Assembly: GCA_030220185.1 (NCBI GenBank)
Contig: JASPKZ010003844.1
Location: forward strand, 2,616,501 to 2,680,500
From: Diploptera punctata
Lineage: Eukaryota > Arthropoda > Insecta > Blattodea > Blaberidae
DNA: 64,000 nucleotides
Direction of reading: 5' to 3'
The translations under genes were made by a program, and so were the position numbers. The notes below the pieces were generated by a model that made no database searches, was not told the DNA's origin, and was given only the letters and a program-made list of their open reading frames with translations. Shown one piece after another: positions 43,118 to 55,249 of this stretch; positions within the stretch are counted from its first letter, which is position 1; every line of letters starts with the position of its first letter.

Positions 43118-43190
43118 CGAGCAAATTGGCTCAGGCGGTAGAGTATTCGAGAGATATCGCATTCAAGTCCCGATGCCGACCAACCTTTCT
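43118..43190 (+). mobile_element. tRNA-like unit
   Basis: TTGGCTCAGGCGGTAGAGTA (box A) and ATTCAAGTCCCGATGCC (box B) with a shortened anticodon region. A third, different tRNA-like type, directly before an S5 SINE. Confidence 0.5.
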
Positions 43191-43200
43191 GTCGTATTTT

Positions 43201-43515
43201 TCCTAGCGTAGTGGTTAAGGCACTGAGCTACAAGCCAGAGGGTCGAGGGTTCAAGTCCCGTTGGGGTCAGGATTTTTAAACTGACCCAAATCCTCTGGCG
43301 GCACTATGGCCCTGGGGTCGACTCAGCCTCTAACGGAAATGAGTACCAGACGCTTGTTCTGGGGGTAAAGGCGGCCGTCACGCAGGGCTGACAACCCGGC
43401 TGACATCAAGTGCCGATTGTCCAGAAATAGTGGGAGCCTTAACCTCCTACTACCCCAAGGGCCTCCTGAGGCCTGTAGTGGGATTACTTTACTTTACTTT
43501 ACTTTACTTTACTTC
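43201..43515 (+). mobile_element. SINE S5, plus strand, TTTAC-tailed
   Basis: Head GCGTAGTGGTTAAGGCACTG with box B GGGTTCAAGTCCCGTTGG, then GGGGTCGACTCAGCCTC, GCCGATTGTCCAGAAATAGT, and GGCCTCCTGAGGCCTGTAGT. It ends in five or six TTTAC units (43484-43515), apparently the family's tail. Confidence 0.85.
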
Positions 43516-44174
43516 TCAGTCAAAGCAAATTCTTGGTTTGGAATGCATTACCAGAGTTAATTTCATTATTAACTTCACATGACTACACACAGTGGATACA
43601 CAACTTACTGGATATGATCAATTATTTTACACGTGATATGACCTTAAATGTTGAAGCGTCTATAATTAAATCTGAAGTAAAACGAAAAATTCTCCGTATG
43701 GCACAAACCATTACCATAATCTTATGAATAAATTGTAATTTCATATTTCAGTTTATTTTCATTGAAGTAAAATAATGATATTTTGAATATTAGGTTATAG
43801 CCTAATTTTGTTTATGTTAACAACACGGTCTCTGTAAGAGTTTCAAATAATAAACAACAGATTAATGTGACTGTTTTTCTCAGAATTAAATTGTATTTTT
43901 TAAATACGTTATAATGGAAGCATGAATCCTATGAGGTGAGTTGTTTAAACAAAATATTCTCCGATGAATTTTAAAGTTATAACGTGTTTTACAGGATTTT
44001 GTAAGATAAGAAATGACGAGAGTATACACTCGTATTTCTTCATTGTTTAATTTTTATTCCCATTTCATTCCAATTGATTCTCTACTTACTAAACGTCAAA
44101 ATGAAATCAGACAAACAATAGTATCGTCCCAGTAACGAAATGTAACGGGAGTTTTCGGTAGTAGGGTACACAAA

Positions 44175-44450
44175 CAGTTAAGTCTCATAGACTGCGATCT
44201 GGAAAAAAAGGCATAAATGACGAATGAAAGAGAGGCTTTTACTGTAGGAAAACTAGAGGAAAAGAATACAGTAGGTAGGGCTTGAATGGTGTGGGAGAAT
44301 AATATTAACCATGATTTCAGGGAGATGAATTATTTACGGAATGACTGTTAGATATTACCTCAGGATAAGGATGATTGGATATATTATGTCCTGGTTGCTA
44401 TGAACCTCCGCCTTCCACAGAGTCAGCGAGTGAGTTAGTAGGATCCACAA
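44175..44450 (+). pseudogene. LINE A 3' end, highly eroded
   Basis: TTAAGTCTCATAGACTGCGA, ATGGTGTGGGAGAATAATAT and CCTCAGGATAAGGATGATTG match LINE A. The tail reads AGCGAGTGAGTTAGTAGG. No usable frame remains. Confidence 0.7.
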
Positions 44451-46165
44451 TACAGAATTCCTCACAGTATGAACAATAATCCATCATGGAGGAGAAAAAA
44501 CAAATTTTCCTAAAGAATTTAAGACTCTTATTGCGTACAAATTGTTAATAACAAAACATATTTACGGTATTTTAATTTTACTACTCTAACATGTTATTGC
44601 CTAATAGGGAAAACTGGGGCAATGAGAAATTCGTGTTATTGCAAAATTGCCAAATATTTCGCATGTACAACATACTCGTACTTAAAATTAGTTTTTAATT
44701 ATGTATTTATTGCATGTTTTTATTTCTATAAAATAACGAATTTCCCAAAATATTGTCTTAGATTAAAAAATGGAATTTAATAGTTTATTTTGCTTCTATC
44801 AATCAGGCTTCCTCTTCTCCTCTATATGACTAATATTATATGCAGAAAATATAAATTGCAATTAAAATACATATGTGTGAAATTATGTGCTAATATTATA
44901 ATACTATGCTTAATCAATTCACTAATCGATCGAACAACTAAATTATTTATTCAAGATGAAAAATAAGCTTCCAAGATAAATCTACACAACAATCCAAACA
45001 TATTATCTCGGAAGAAGAGAGAAAAATAAGATCAGAAACCATGAAGAAATATTGGGGACTAAGAAAGAAACAACACACAGAGAAATGATTGATCTAACGT
45101 ACCGCTAAGAGGGTGAAACGGATAAAAAAATGTCTTCTTCATTAATAATAATTATTAAAAAGTATAATTAATATGTTGAGATAATTTCGGTTTGGATAAG
45201 AATTTTGAAAGACATTATAACAAGAAATTGATAAAAACTAATAAGTAGTTAATAAAAATACGACTAACATGAAAACAAATGTATAAACACAAATTCAAAT
45301 AAATTATTTAAAACTGTATAATAGAATATAAGTTTTATAATAGAAAATGCCTACAAATAAACGTGACATGTGAGTACTAGATTCTAGAGTAATACATGTG
45401 TAACAGATTTTTAAACATAGCCTATAACTGTGCAGGTTTGCACGGCCGGTGTCCTGGTCCTTTGAAAACATCCATCGCGCTGAATTTCCATGGTCTAGAC
45501 TATTACCATCAGCTGAGGAGTTAACAGTGAACAATGGAGAATAAAAATTAATTAAGGGGTCTTTGGTGAGGATTTTATACAGAGTGGGTTTGGTGAGCGA
45601 TCAGGATCGCTTATTACACGGAATAACGAAGGAACTTTGTACGGGCAGCGATAGTATTATCAATAATTGAAGTTCACAATTCACTTGATTTATTTTGTCT
45701 ACGATTCACTATACAGACAATTTAACATATATATTGAAAACACTTGTTGATTTTGATGTTTGTTGCGATCTGACTTCTCGACGGAATAATGAAGAATTAT
45801 TACCATTTATATTGTAATATAAAAAAAAATGGATCAGTATCCTCAAATATAGATTTATTACGATGTTTTATTCCAATATTTTACTTATTAGAAAACTTAA
45901 CGTAATTTGAAGAGCTATTTGAACTTGCCCTAAGTTCGTCCTCCTCGATTAGGAGTTATAATTTTCTATTAGAACCAGTAGCGGTAGTTATTTTCTCGCA
46001 ATTAAAATAAAACTTAATCGATGTTCTGTCTTCGTTATCTGGGAGGTTTCTCTTCTGTATTCGTCTCAATTTGATATCTTGAAAACTTCAGTATTTCTTC
46101 AATCGTTCAGATCGCTACAGGGGAAGGGGTTACACTTTATTCCTATTGGTTTAAACATATGTGGA

Positions 46166-46202
46166 CATATATTACATATATATATATATATATATATATA
46201 AG
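46166..46202. repeat. AT dinucleotide array
   Basis: About 17 AT units. Confidence 0.9.
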
Positions 46203-46444
46203 GGTGTGACTTTCCTTTGTTTCTGTCTGTGATGTAGCTAATATAGGTGCGCTATTTATCGACAATGTTGCCAAGTTGTTCATAGTTAGCCCTTTGGATT
46301 TTCTATTAAGGGCCTAACAGCTTATTTAAAAAAACCGTTAGTTTCAATTAATTTTAATGTGTTATTCGTATTTACCTTTTAACTGATATGTATCTAAATT
46401 TTAATTTGAAACTTCCTAGTGAAATTCCAATTGCAAACGTTTTG

Positions 46445-46790
46445 TCATACTCATCATCATCATCATAGTACATTCACGAATTTAGACCATTTGTTGACCC
46501 GTTTCGGCCTCAAGAGAAACACCATCCAAAAGTCTTTTGAGTGGACGTCCTGGTCTTCTTCTTCCTGCAGGTTGATATCTTAACATTAGTTTGGGTATTC
46601 TGTGATCTTCCATTCGATGAACATGTTGTACCCATCTTGACTTATAATCAGAAATTTTGTTTTCTAAAGATTCCATGTGTAATTCTTCTAAGATGTCTTC
46701 ATTTTTTTTATGATCTAGTAGTGTGTCATACTCGTCATTCTTAAATATTATTTTGACTTGATATTTTAATCTGTTTTCAAATAGACGTTC
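46445..46790 (-). pseudogene. LINE M 3' end with GAT tail
   Basis: Frame 46676-46482 reads ENKISDYKSRWVQHVHRMED, RIPKLMLRYQPAGRRRPGRP and LKRLLDGVSLEAETGQQMV-stop. Upstream DILEEL-like residues remain before 46790. The minus-strand tail is GATGATGATGATGAG (46449-46463). Confidence 0.75.
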
Positions 46791-47529
46791 TGATACATTC
46801 CTATTAACAAAGGGTTTGGTATCTATAGGTTCCTATTGTATTCAGGTACCTGGAATTCATATATACCTTGGTTATCTAGACTTTCTGGCCCCGTCTGTAT
46901 TGGAATAACCGAAATTTAACAAAAGGAGTTGTCTTAGTCATTTATAAAAAGAGGAAATCAACTTTTATATAATTAATAAAATTGATTCATTAATATGATC
47001 ATTAGATTGCAAATACATTTCTGAGTAATTAAAGTCCAAACTCGATATGTTTTTATATATATTACATCTTTATCTCGTATTATGGGTCTATATTTAAATT
47101 ATTTAGAATTGATGAAATGTTTAGTTTATATTTGAAACTAAAACAATATGGAGGGAAATTCGGGTTACAACAATCACAGTCTCCTCCGCAACAGAAGATC
47201 AAATGTCCTGACTTTTATCAAAACTAGACCACGGCTATTTAGCCCGAAAAATTAATTAAGAATATTTAGTGTTTGACATTTCCTGACAATAGTTGGCAAT
47301 TTTTTTCAATGTCGAACAAATGTGATGAGAATTAATTGAAAGTGTCAGTGTAGTGGAGCAGTGTTTATATTGTCGCGTAAAATAAGATGCTGGAATCACA
47401 AAAACTTGTAACTTGGATCAGCAGAGGAATTTAGAATCTGTTAAAGAAATTAAGATGATGAATATTTCTATTTGAGGTGGCAGCCCCAACATTATACCTG
47501 CCGGTTACCTGCTACAACGAAATTTAAAT

Positions 47530-47880
47530 AAACTCGAACTCCCCAAAATGAGATTTCTGAGATCCGTTGCAGGTGTATCTTTAAGAGATCAAAAGAGAAA
47601 AAGAAATCAAACATATCAGAGATAAATTACAAATATATAATATAAACGAGAGAATATACAGAAATAAATGTAAATGGTTTGAACAAGTACAAAGAATGCC
47701 AAATAATCGTTTATCAAAACAGATGCTTTATTATGAACCTCAAGGCCGAAGAAATGTAGGAAGGCCGAAACGACGTTGGTAGGACGACCTGTAGCATATT
47801 GTGCAGCGGGGAGCGGAACGGACAAACAGGCCCATACCTTGAAGAAGAAGAAGATGATGATAATATGATGATGATGAAGA
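47530..47880 (+). pseudogene. LINE B-like 3' end, GAA and GAT tailed
   Basis: KMRFLRSVAGVSLRDQKRK and, after shifts, INERIYRNKCKWFEQVQRMP, NRLSKQMLYYEPQGRRNVGR and PKRRW-stop. The tail is GAAGAAGAAGATGATGATAA (47843-47880). Confidence 0.7.
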
Positions 47881-47919
47881 TTTATATGCACAGCTAGTTG
47901 ATGTCAACTTAAATAAATG

Positions 47920-47928
47920 AATAAATAA

Positions 47929-47960
<32 letters not shown>

Positions 47961-47962
47961 GG
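47920..47962. repeat. AAAT then AT array
   Basis: AAATAAATAAATAAAT leading into about 15 AT units. Confidence 0.9.
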
Positions 47963-48994
47963 GATGGTGTGATATCGTGTTAATTGTGAACATTGCAAAT
48001 AAAACGAACACAAAATATTATGGGTATTTAATTATTAGGTTTGTTCCAATAATCGCACGTTCTAATTAAACAACTTCCCCCTATTTATTTAGATTAATTT
48101 CTGTTTGAATTTACAAATCCTAGTTTACCGACACAATATTGAAATTAATCTACCCAGCCAAGCTTTTGAATGTGAAGTATTTAATGCAACTATAGAGAAA
48201 CTGATCCGGGATTTGAGACTTGAGCCCTATATCAGAAACTTTACGCCCTTTCACATTAACCAATTGCGCAAATCGTGTAATCCAGAGGCAGACACAAATT
48301 CTTCTCTATTTGAAATCTCAGACACGTAGAAAAATTGTATTTAATTGTATAAACTATTGCATGCGAAAAGGTTGCCTGACCACATTAATTTCAATATTGG
48401 TTCGTAATTAGCTGATTTGGCACTAAATAAATTCCATTACATTGGCTTCTTACTGGAAGGAACCCTGTTGTAATGTGAATAGAAGTTCAATACCAGGAAT
48501 ACACGAATATTTCAAACAGAGAAGGATTTGTGTCTACTCTTGGAAAGCCTGATTATCACAATTCATTAGTGAGCCAGCACCTAAAACTGGAGATCTTGTT
48601 TTCAAGTCCGGCATCAGGCAAAAAAAAATCTTTTAGTTGTAAAAACTGAATTTAAAATACTCGTGATTGTTATTTAACGTTCATAAAAATAGTTAAAAAC
48701 GTTGAGAATTAATTCCTCAGATTGACATTCATTACTTTAACATAGCCTAGAAATTCATGAATTCTAAATTATAATTAAAAAAATATGATCATAATGCACT
48801 ACAGCGTGTTATTGCTGGAATTATATAATTTATCTTTTTTGTTTTTTGCTTTAACCATTTTAAAAATATTTATATTATTTGTGATTTAATTGTAGGCCTA
48901 TTATATATTTTCGATATTATATTAACCCCACAAAGGGGAAAATAGATGGTGATAGCATTAACCCTACATGTAAATTAATAAAAAAAAAAGTCTC

Positions 48995-48998
<4 letters not shown>

Positions 48999-49037
<39 letters not shown>
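48999..49037. repeat. CT dinucleotide array
   Basis: About 19 CT units. Confidence 0.95.
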
Positions 49038-49040
<3 letters not shown>

Positions 49041-49094
49041 TCTTAGTTTCACCTTTCCCTTTGTAAATAATTTTACATCAGACAAGCCTTAACG

Positions 49095-49352
49095 GCTGCA
49101 CAAGAATGGATAGGATAAAGAATGAAGATATGAGAACAGAGTTAAATATATGTCAATTGAATTGATAAAAATCAAAGAATATAGAGAAAAATGGTTTAGA
49201 CATGTAGAAAGGATGAATGTAACAAGATTATCAAAAGCTGCATTTAACTACAAGCCAAGAGGTTCAAGCCAGTGAAAAGATGAACAGAAGAACTGTGAGG
49301 CGGAACAGGCAATTTGCCTAGTCCGTGAAGTGAAGAAGAAGAAGAAGACGAG
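49095..49352 (+). pseudogene. LINE B 3' end
   Basis: Parallels 9930-10190 base for base with small gaps: AGGATAAAGAATGAAGATAT, GAGTTAAATATATGTCAATT, GGTTTAGACATGTAGAAAGG, AACTACAAGCCAAGAGGTTC. It ends in AGTGAAGAAGAAGAAGAAGA. Stops interrupt the frame. Confidence 0.75.
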
Positions 49353-49504
49353 CCTTAAAGGTATACGACCTGTCGTGAGAGGATAATTAACTCTTATATT
49401 TAATCATAGAAATATTTATTTACTATACAAGGACATGGAGAGCCTCCCTGGATGTTTGATCAGCCCATCTCCGAGAAAACACGAACATTTAAGACAAGAT
49501 ATAA

Positions 49505-49618
49505 ATTTGCTTATTGGTGTGGGAAAAACCCACCAAAAACCTAATCCAGAAAATTTGTCTCGAACGGGGATCGAACCCGGGCTGAATCAATGACCTTACC
49601 TCTAGACACAGCGGTAGA
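49505..49618 (-). mobile_element. SINE S2 head fragment
   Basis: GGATCGAACCCGGGCTG is the complement of box B, between GGGAAAAACCCACCAAAAAC and CTCTAGACACAGCGGTAG. Divergent S2. Confidence 0.6.
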
Positions 49619-51199
49619 AATCTAAAAAAAAGTAAACAGAATCTAAGCATGTAATCATAGAGTAAACTGTATGAAGTTTACTCAGTAACCAAAGATTTCC
49701 TGTTGTTTTTTTTTAATTCAACTACTTTTTCTTTCATTATGAATCAGTAGTTGAAATCTTGTCCACTTTCCTTTACATGTTGTAATTAATGTTCATTATA
49801 GTTGGAGACGTATTGCGGGTTGTATTTCTACGTCGATAGGAAATCACAAAAAAAACTACTAATTTCGCCACTGAAAAATAAATAAACTACTTTCCAGAAG
49901 AAGGTGCAAGACTAGAATTTTCATTTACAAGGAACTTGACCTTCTTGTAGACAGTAAACTCTATAAATTTCACACAAATGTAGATTTATTTGTGTTAATT
50001 TCCTGAGAATTTTTAAATGTCCGTAGCATCCAATAATTCTTCTATTCTGTAAGAGATATGCGCTTCGCAAACTTTAACGATTAAGAAACATTACATTTCC
50101 CTGCCCCAGAACATTTCCTTAACGCTTTCGAAAATGAAATCGAAGGTGTCGGATTCAAACTCGACCAATCTTCTTAATCATACTTTGAAAAAAATAATAT
50201 TGCTTATAAACAGGAATACAATGAAATAATATATTATTAAAACTGCACTTTTATTGATTTCCCATAGTACCTAAAACACTTGAAACTATTACAAAAGGAT
50301 TCTGATTTTCAAAAATAACCAATCAAATTAATGGATAATCTAATTTCAAATGTTCGTATGTATGTTTTAAACTTATAATCTTATTTTACTCACTCAAAAT
50401 AAATTTATATAGAGAATGTTAAAAAGTATCTAACATATTTTGAGTAGAGAAGTAAGTTTGCACAAAGAAAGAAAATTAAAGGATTTACAGAGATTCACTG
50501 CGATATTTGGAACATAGTATTACTACTTTGTAAATTATTGTCGAAAGTATCTTTCTGTTCAGTATCTTATATACCGGTACGTAAAATTGGCCGGGATTGG
50601 TGGATTTTTTTTCAATGATTAAACATTCTTATAATTGCTTCCACTGGAAAGAAAATAAAGTCATGGATCCCCTGTAATATATTTACGACACATCCTCAAA
50701 ACTGAAGAAAACGCCCTTTGACAAAATGTATCAGCCCTTTAACATACGTCATTAATTGAGACAATATTGACCACAGATCTTAAAGACAGTCTTAAAATAA
50801 AATTCAATCTAGCTATTTATCCTCTGTATGAAAAAAAAATTGAGAATCATGTTCAGCTTTCTATGTTGTCAGTAATATAAAGTTGTTTGTATTTTAAAAT
50901 TGCATTAATTTAGAAGTAATATCCGCGGGTGTCAGATAATTTCAGCAGAGACTGAACATCAAAAAAACGTTTATCACCCAGGAACTGCGTGAACTATGTG
51001 AATTCCTCAGCAAGTCCTATTTATGGTCCAATTTTGCTGATTCATGGAATAGGCATATTTTTTGTTAATTAAATCGTATGTATCCAGTTACGTTGTAAGA
51101 AAAGAAAAATATGGCGGCCGCAAGACCTTACTATTATTTAATTGATTGGTATATGCCGTATATGTTTCCGAAAAAAATAACAAGTGCGTTAGCGAGAGG

Positions 51200-51213
51200 A
51201 GAAAAAGAGCCAC

Positions 51214-51244
<31 letters not shown>

Positions 51245-51787
51245 GGAAGGAGGGGAGAGAGAGAGAGAGACGAGAGGGAGAGAGGGAAAGGGAGAGAGCA
51301 AAGAGAGGGAGAGGGAGAGAGACGGTGAGAGAGGGAGAAGGGAGAGAGGAGAGAGGGAGAGAGGGAAGGGAGAGAGGGAGAGAGAGGAGAGAGACGAGAG
51401 GAGAGAGAGGGACGAGTGAGAGAGAGAGGAGATGAGGGAAAGGGCGAGAGGAGAGAGGCGGGAAAGGGAGAGAGCGAGAGAGGGAGCGAGGGAAAGGGGA
51501 GAGATGGAGAGGGGTGCGGTGGAGGAGAGAGAGAGAGGAGGCGGGAGAGAGGGAAAGGGAGATAGATGAGAGAGGGGAGGAGAGTGGGAAAGGGAGAGCG
51601 AGAGAGGAGAGGGAGCTGGGGGGAGGAGGAAAGGGAGAGATCGAGAGGGAGAGGAGGGAGCGAGGGAGAGAGAGAGAGAGGGCAGGGGAGAGAGGGAAAG
51701 AGGGTGAATCGAGAGGTGTAGGTATCATAGTGTAGGGGTAGGGAGAGAGGGAACGGGGTCGAGCTATCTCTCCCTTTCCTTTCTCTC

Positions 51788-51822
<35 letters not shown>

Positions 51823-51830
51823 ACGTGGTC
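51200..51830. repeat. GA-rich purine tract with opposite CT block
   Basis: Positions 51205-51720 are almost only G and A on the + strand (GAGA and GGGA variants). After a unique spacer, 51766-51822 is CT-rich on the same strand, so the two can pair. All ORFs over it (poly ER or poly SLP) are artefacts. Confidence 0.9.
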
Positions 51831-51833
51831 CCA

Positions 51834-52080
51834 CAGGCCTAGAACTAGAAGGTCCTTGCCTACTAACCGGCTGCTGGCTTCATATCCACTTATAATTTAC
51901 AGAGATTGACGTTCATCTAATCAGTATAGGAGTGATGTGCGGTCAACAGTCGGCCCCCCAGCCGTTATACCAGGTTTTCTCAATCTGGAGTCTCTATTTA
52001 TTGTATCTACACGAATTTCTCACTTTGGTGAGTAGCCACTAGTCTCTTCCCGGCCGAAATTCAATTTAAAAATTTCCCAC
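51834..52080 (-). mobile_element. SINE S4, minus strand
   Basis: Complement of CGGCTGGGGGGCCGACTG and of AATAAATAGAGACTCCAG matches the S4 body; CCTTGCCTACTAACCGGCTG is its 3' end. The head is lost or eroded near 52070. Confidence 0.7.
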
Positions 52081-52104
52081 GCACTTACACACTTTATATA
52101 TATA

Positions 52105-52425
52105 CCCATAGTAATTCTGCCCGAGGGCAGGTCTTTCACTGCAATCATAGCATTCTCATGCTATGCTTTGCAGCTTTACTAGGGAATTGTAGGTGTGGTA
52201 GCTTCCCGTTGCTTTCCACACCGGTGAAGGATGATGATTATGATGCTGGTCATATGATTTTGGGGACCGTTTGGGCCTTAAAGTTTTCCTGACATTTGTC
52301 TTACAGGTGAGGAAAAATACTGATAAAAACCTCACCCAAAAAAAAACTGTCCCGACCGGGGATCGAACCTGGACCCGCTGCGTGACAAGGCAGCACGCTA
52401 CCTCGAAACCACAGCGCTGGACTTT
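52105..52425 (-). mobile_element. SINE S2, minus strand
   Basis: Complete from CTGCCCGAGGGCAGGTCTTT to the head complement GGCAGCACGCTACCTCG. Flanks CTTTATATATATA and CTTTTTATATATATA look like a target duplication in an AT-rich site. Confidence 0.85.
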
Positions 52426-52439
52426 TTATATATATATAG

Positions 52440-52680
52440 TATACTGCGGTGGGCAGGACATGTGGCACGAATGGGGAATGAGAGACGTGCATGGAAGTTT
52501 CTTGAAGGAAAACCAGAGGGAAAACGCCCAGATGGTAGACCAAATATGAGATGGGAGATTAACATTAACTATGATTAGAAGAAAGTAGATTATACAGGGA
52601 ATGATTGGAAAACAGTAGCTCGAGATAGGGATGTATGGAGAGCTTATGTCCGTGCGGCCATGAACCTGCGTTCCACAGAG
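52440..52680 (+). pseudogene. LINE A 3' end
   Basis: LRWAGHVARMGNERRAWK-like residues start at ACTGCGGTGGGCAGGACATG; then KPEGKRPDGRPNMRWEININ (frame interrupted by a TAG near 52578) and RDVWRAYVRAAMNLR. The sequence diverges after CTGCGTTCCACAGAG, as in the copy ending 44420. Confidence 0.7.
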
Positions 52681-53599
52681 AGTACTGGTATTGCACTTCC
52701 AATAGTACAACATTTGCAAGCTGGCAGATAACAGATCCTGACATGTTGTATGTGACCAGCAATTACAACATGTAACTCCTGGGGGAATTGGAGATAAATT
52801 GTGTTAGTGCCATTTCTATATCACATGGTCACACAGTTATTGGCTTCACAAGCGTCTCTAAATGGCTTTTTAATGAATTAGCACTTAACACGGTATCATA
52901 AACACTTCTTCTTCCTGCGGCTAGACAATGACAAATGAAGGTACTTGATAGTTCGTGCAAAAGTGATTCAAAAGCTAGGACATGAATTTAAATTTAAATT
53001 TAATTTTCAAATTCGTAGTATATTACAGAAAAATCAAGCCGACTGATGTGGTAGTTTACACTGACTTCCAGATAACCTAATGTTTGATGTACCTTTATTT
53101 CGAATTTCTCGAATTACTCATCTTTCCTTATATTTCCGAGAAAAAAAAAGTGTATTTAAATTTTGATCTCTTAATTAGACCTATAATATTTTTGGGTCAA
53201 ATTATGTTATAACTGATTTTATGAGAAAAAATTACTTCTAGACTTATTTTTGTTATTGCTTTTTTGCAATGTGTCACAATTATACTATACTGTATAATAG
53301 GACCAAGTATCATAATTTAATGTGATTGTATCTATATAGGCCTACATCAAGGACTGCCCGACTCAAAATCAGTTTAAAATGAAGCTCACTTTATATTTCC
53401 ATAGACAATATATAACCGTGTTACATATATACTTTTATTATTCCTTTATATTTTAAACTTCCTTTACCAAGTCATTTACTCAATCTAAATATAGGTAATT
53501 ATTTTTGTTGTTATTATTATTATTATTTCTTTTTTACCCTTGACAACTTTATATTGTGTAGTCTATATCTGTCATGTATCATTAATCATAGTTCTTATT

Positions 53600-53728
53600 G
53601 TATGTATAGGCCTAATTTAACCCTGGTGAACTGGAAAAGAAGACCTTACAGTCTTAACTCCAAATAAATAAAAGTGTCTCTGTTGAAGTGGGAGAGAAGA
53701 TTTACGATCTTCTTCACCAAATAAAATC

Positions 53729-53730
<2 letters not shown>
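53600..53730 (+). mobile_element. LINE F 3' terminus, duplicated end block
   Basis: CCCTGGTGAACTGGAAAAGA then GACCTTACAGTCTTAACTCC, followed by a second variant TTGAAGTGGGAGAGAAGATT and ACGATCTTCTTCACC, each with AATAAA. Compare 14610-14680 and 33700-33765. Confidence 0.5.
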
Positions 53731-53731
<1 letters not shown>

Positions 53732-53782
<51 letters not shown>

Positions 53783-53845
53783 CCTCTCTCTGTCTCTCTC
53801 TTTCTCTCTCTCCCTCTCTCTGTCTGTCTCTCTCTCTCTCTCTAC
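53732..53845. repeat. CT array
   Basis: CT units with TCTGTC and CCCTC variants, 114 bp. Confidence 0.95.
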
Positions 53846-53860
53846 CATAGTATAACCTTT

Positions 53861-54167
53861 AAAAGTAAAGTAAAGTGATCCCACTACAGGCCTCAGGAGG
53901 CCCTTGGGGTAGTGGGAGGTTAAGGCTCCCACTATTTCTGGACAATCGGCACTTGATGTCAGCCGGGTTGTCAGCCCTGCGTGACGGCCGCCTTTACCCC
54001 AGAACAAACGTCTGGTACTCATTTACGTTAGAGGCTGAGTCGACCCCAGGGCCATAGTGCCGCCAGAAGGTTTGGGTCAGTTTAAAAATCCTGACCCACC
54101 GGGACTTGAACCCTCGACCTTTCGGCTTGTAGCTCAGTGCCTTAACCACTACGCTACGGCGTGCCCC
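53861..54167 (-). mobile_element. SINE S5, minus strand, full length
   Basis: Exact 13-bp duplication TAGTATAACCTTT (53848-53860, 54168-54180) bounds 307 bp. The + strand starts AAAAGTAAAGTAAAGTGATC, the complement of the family's TTTAC tail, and ends with the head complement ACTACGCTACGGCGTGCCCC. Confidence 0.9.
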
Positions 54168-54303
54168 TAGTATAACCTTTGCAGCTATGAATTTTTACAC
54201 ATCTTATCCCTCTTACATCATACTCATATTTTTTTACCATAAAAAGACATCAATAGTCTCCTTGAACAGTACTCAGCTCAATTCAGGGCCACAGTAAAAT
54301 AAA

Positions 54304-54347
54304 TGTATTATTATTTATTATCGTTATTATTGTTGTTATTATTATTA

Positions 54348-54429
<82 letters not shown>

Positions 54430-54430
54430 G
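54304..54430. repeat. ATT microsatellite
   Basis: About 40 ATT units with early GTT variants. Confidence 0.95.
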
Positions 54431-54549
54431 TTTACCTTTTTACTTATCTGATCTTGTAACACTTTTCATAGCAATTTTCTTGGTATGCCATTGTAATCAA
54501 TATATTTTCAAAAAGATGTCAGGTGAAAATGGATACATATTTATCTAAA

Positions 54550-55225
54550 GAATTTATCACCTCTAAAGATCTCGTCGAAGGATGTTGCTTATCACCAGCA
54601 CTTATTACATTTTAGTCGGTTGTAAGTTTAAGATTTTGGTTTAAGAAATGTCAGGTCGTGGGGATTCTTATTGAAAGAAATTATTACTTACGTAACATAT
54701 TATTTGCAGATAATCAAGTATTTTTACATAAGATGTAGATGATCTATCATACATGATTAGAAAATTAATTGAGAAATGTGAAAAATGCGAGACAAATTAA
54801 TAAAAGAAAACAATAATTTATGTAAACAATCAATATTGATGAAAAATATCTTATGGAAATAATTGGCATTAAACAAGTCAAGAAATTGAGATATCTAGGA
54901 TCAATTTTTAAAAAAGAAGGTTTATCACAAATAGAAATAGAAAATAGAATAGCAGATGGACAGAGAGTAATTGGTTTGCTGATATCAATATTATGGAATA
55001 AAATCATCCTTTACAGGACATATAAATATATATGTGTAAGGCTATTGTAGAGAGGATTATGTTATATGGATCAGAAACATGGACAATTAAAACGTGATAT
55101 CATTCTGATAGAATCATTCTGATAGAATCTCTAAGAAGATAAAGAATAGACCGGAAGACCTAAAGAAGATTTGACGAATGGAATGAAAAGAAGTATGAGT
55201 AAACTAGAATTTACAGATGAGAATA
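54550..55225 (+). pseudogene. LINE C reverse-transcriptase fragment
   Basis: Weak GCCLSPALI, then LFADNQVFLH (the FADD box with the second aspartate read as asparagine), then ITGIKQVKKLRYLGSIFKKE, EIENRIADGQRVIGLLISIL and GRPKEDLTNGMKRSMSKLEF. It runs into the GGA array, where related elements have a basic end. Numerous stops and shifts. Confidence 0.6.
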
Positions 55226-55249
55226 TCCAGGACCACTACAAACGGAGAA

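Noticed and set aside
48105..48411. ORFs of 74 and 63 residues
   Set aside because: Overlapping frames without motifs or splice context; not supportable as a gene or exon.
51088..51834. 248- and 179-residue ORFs rich in S, L and P
   Set aside because: Antisense reading of the GA tract.
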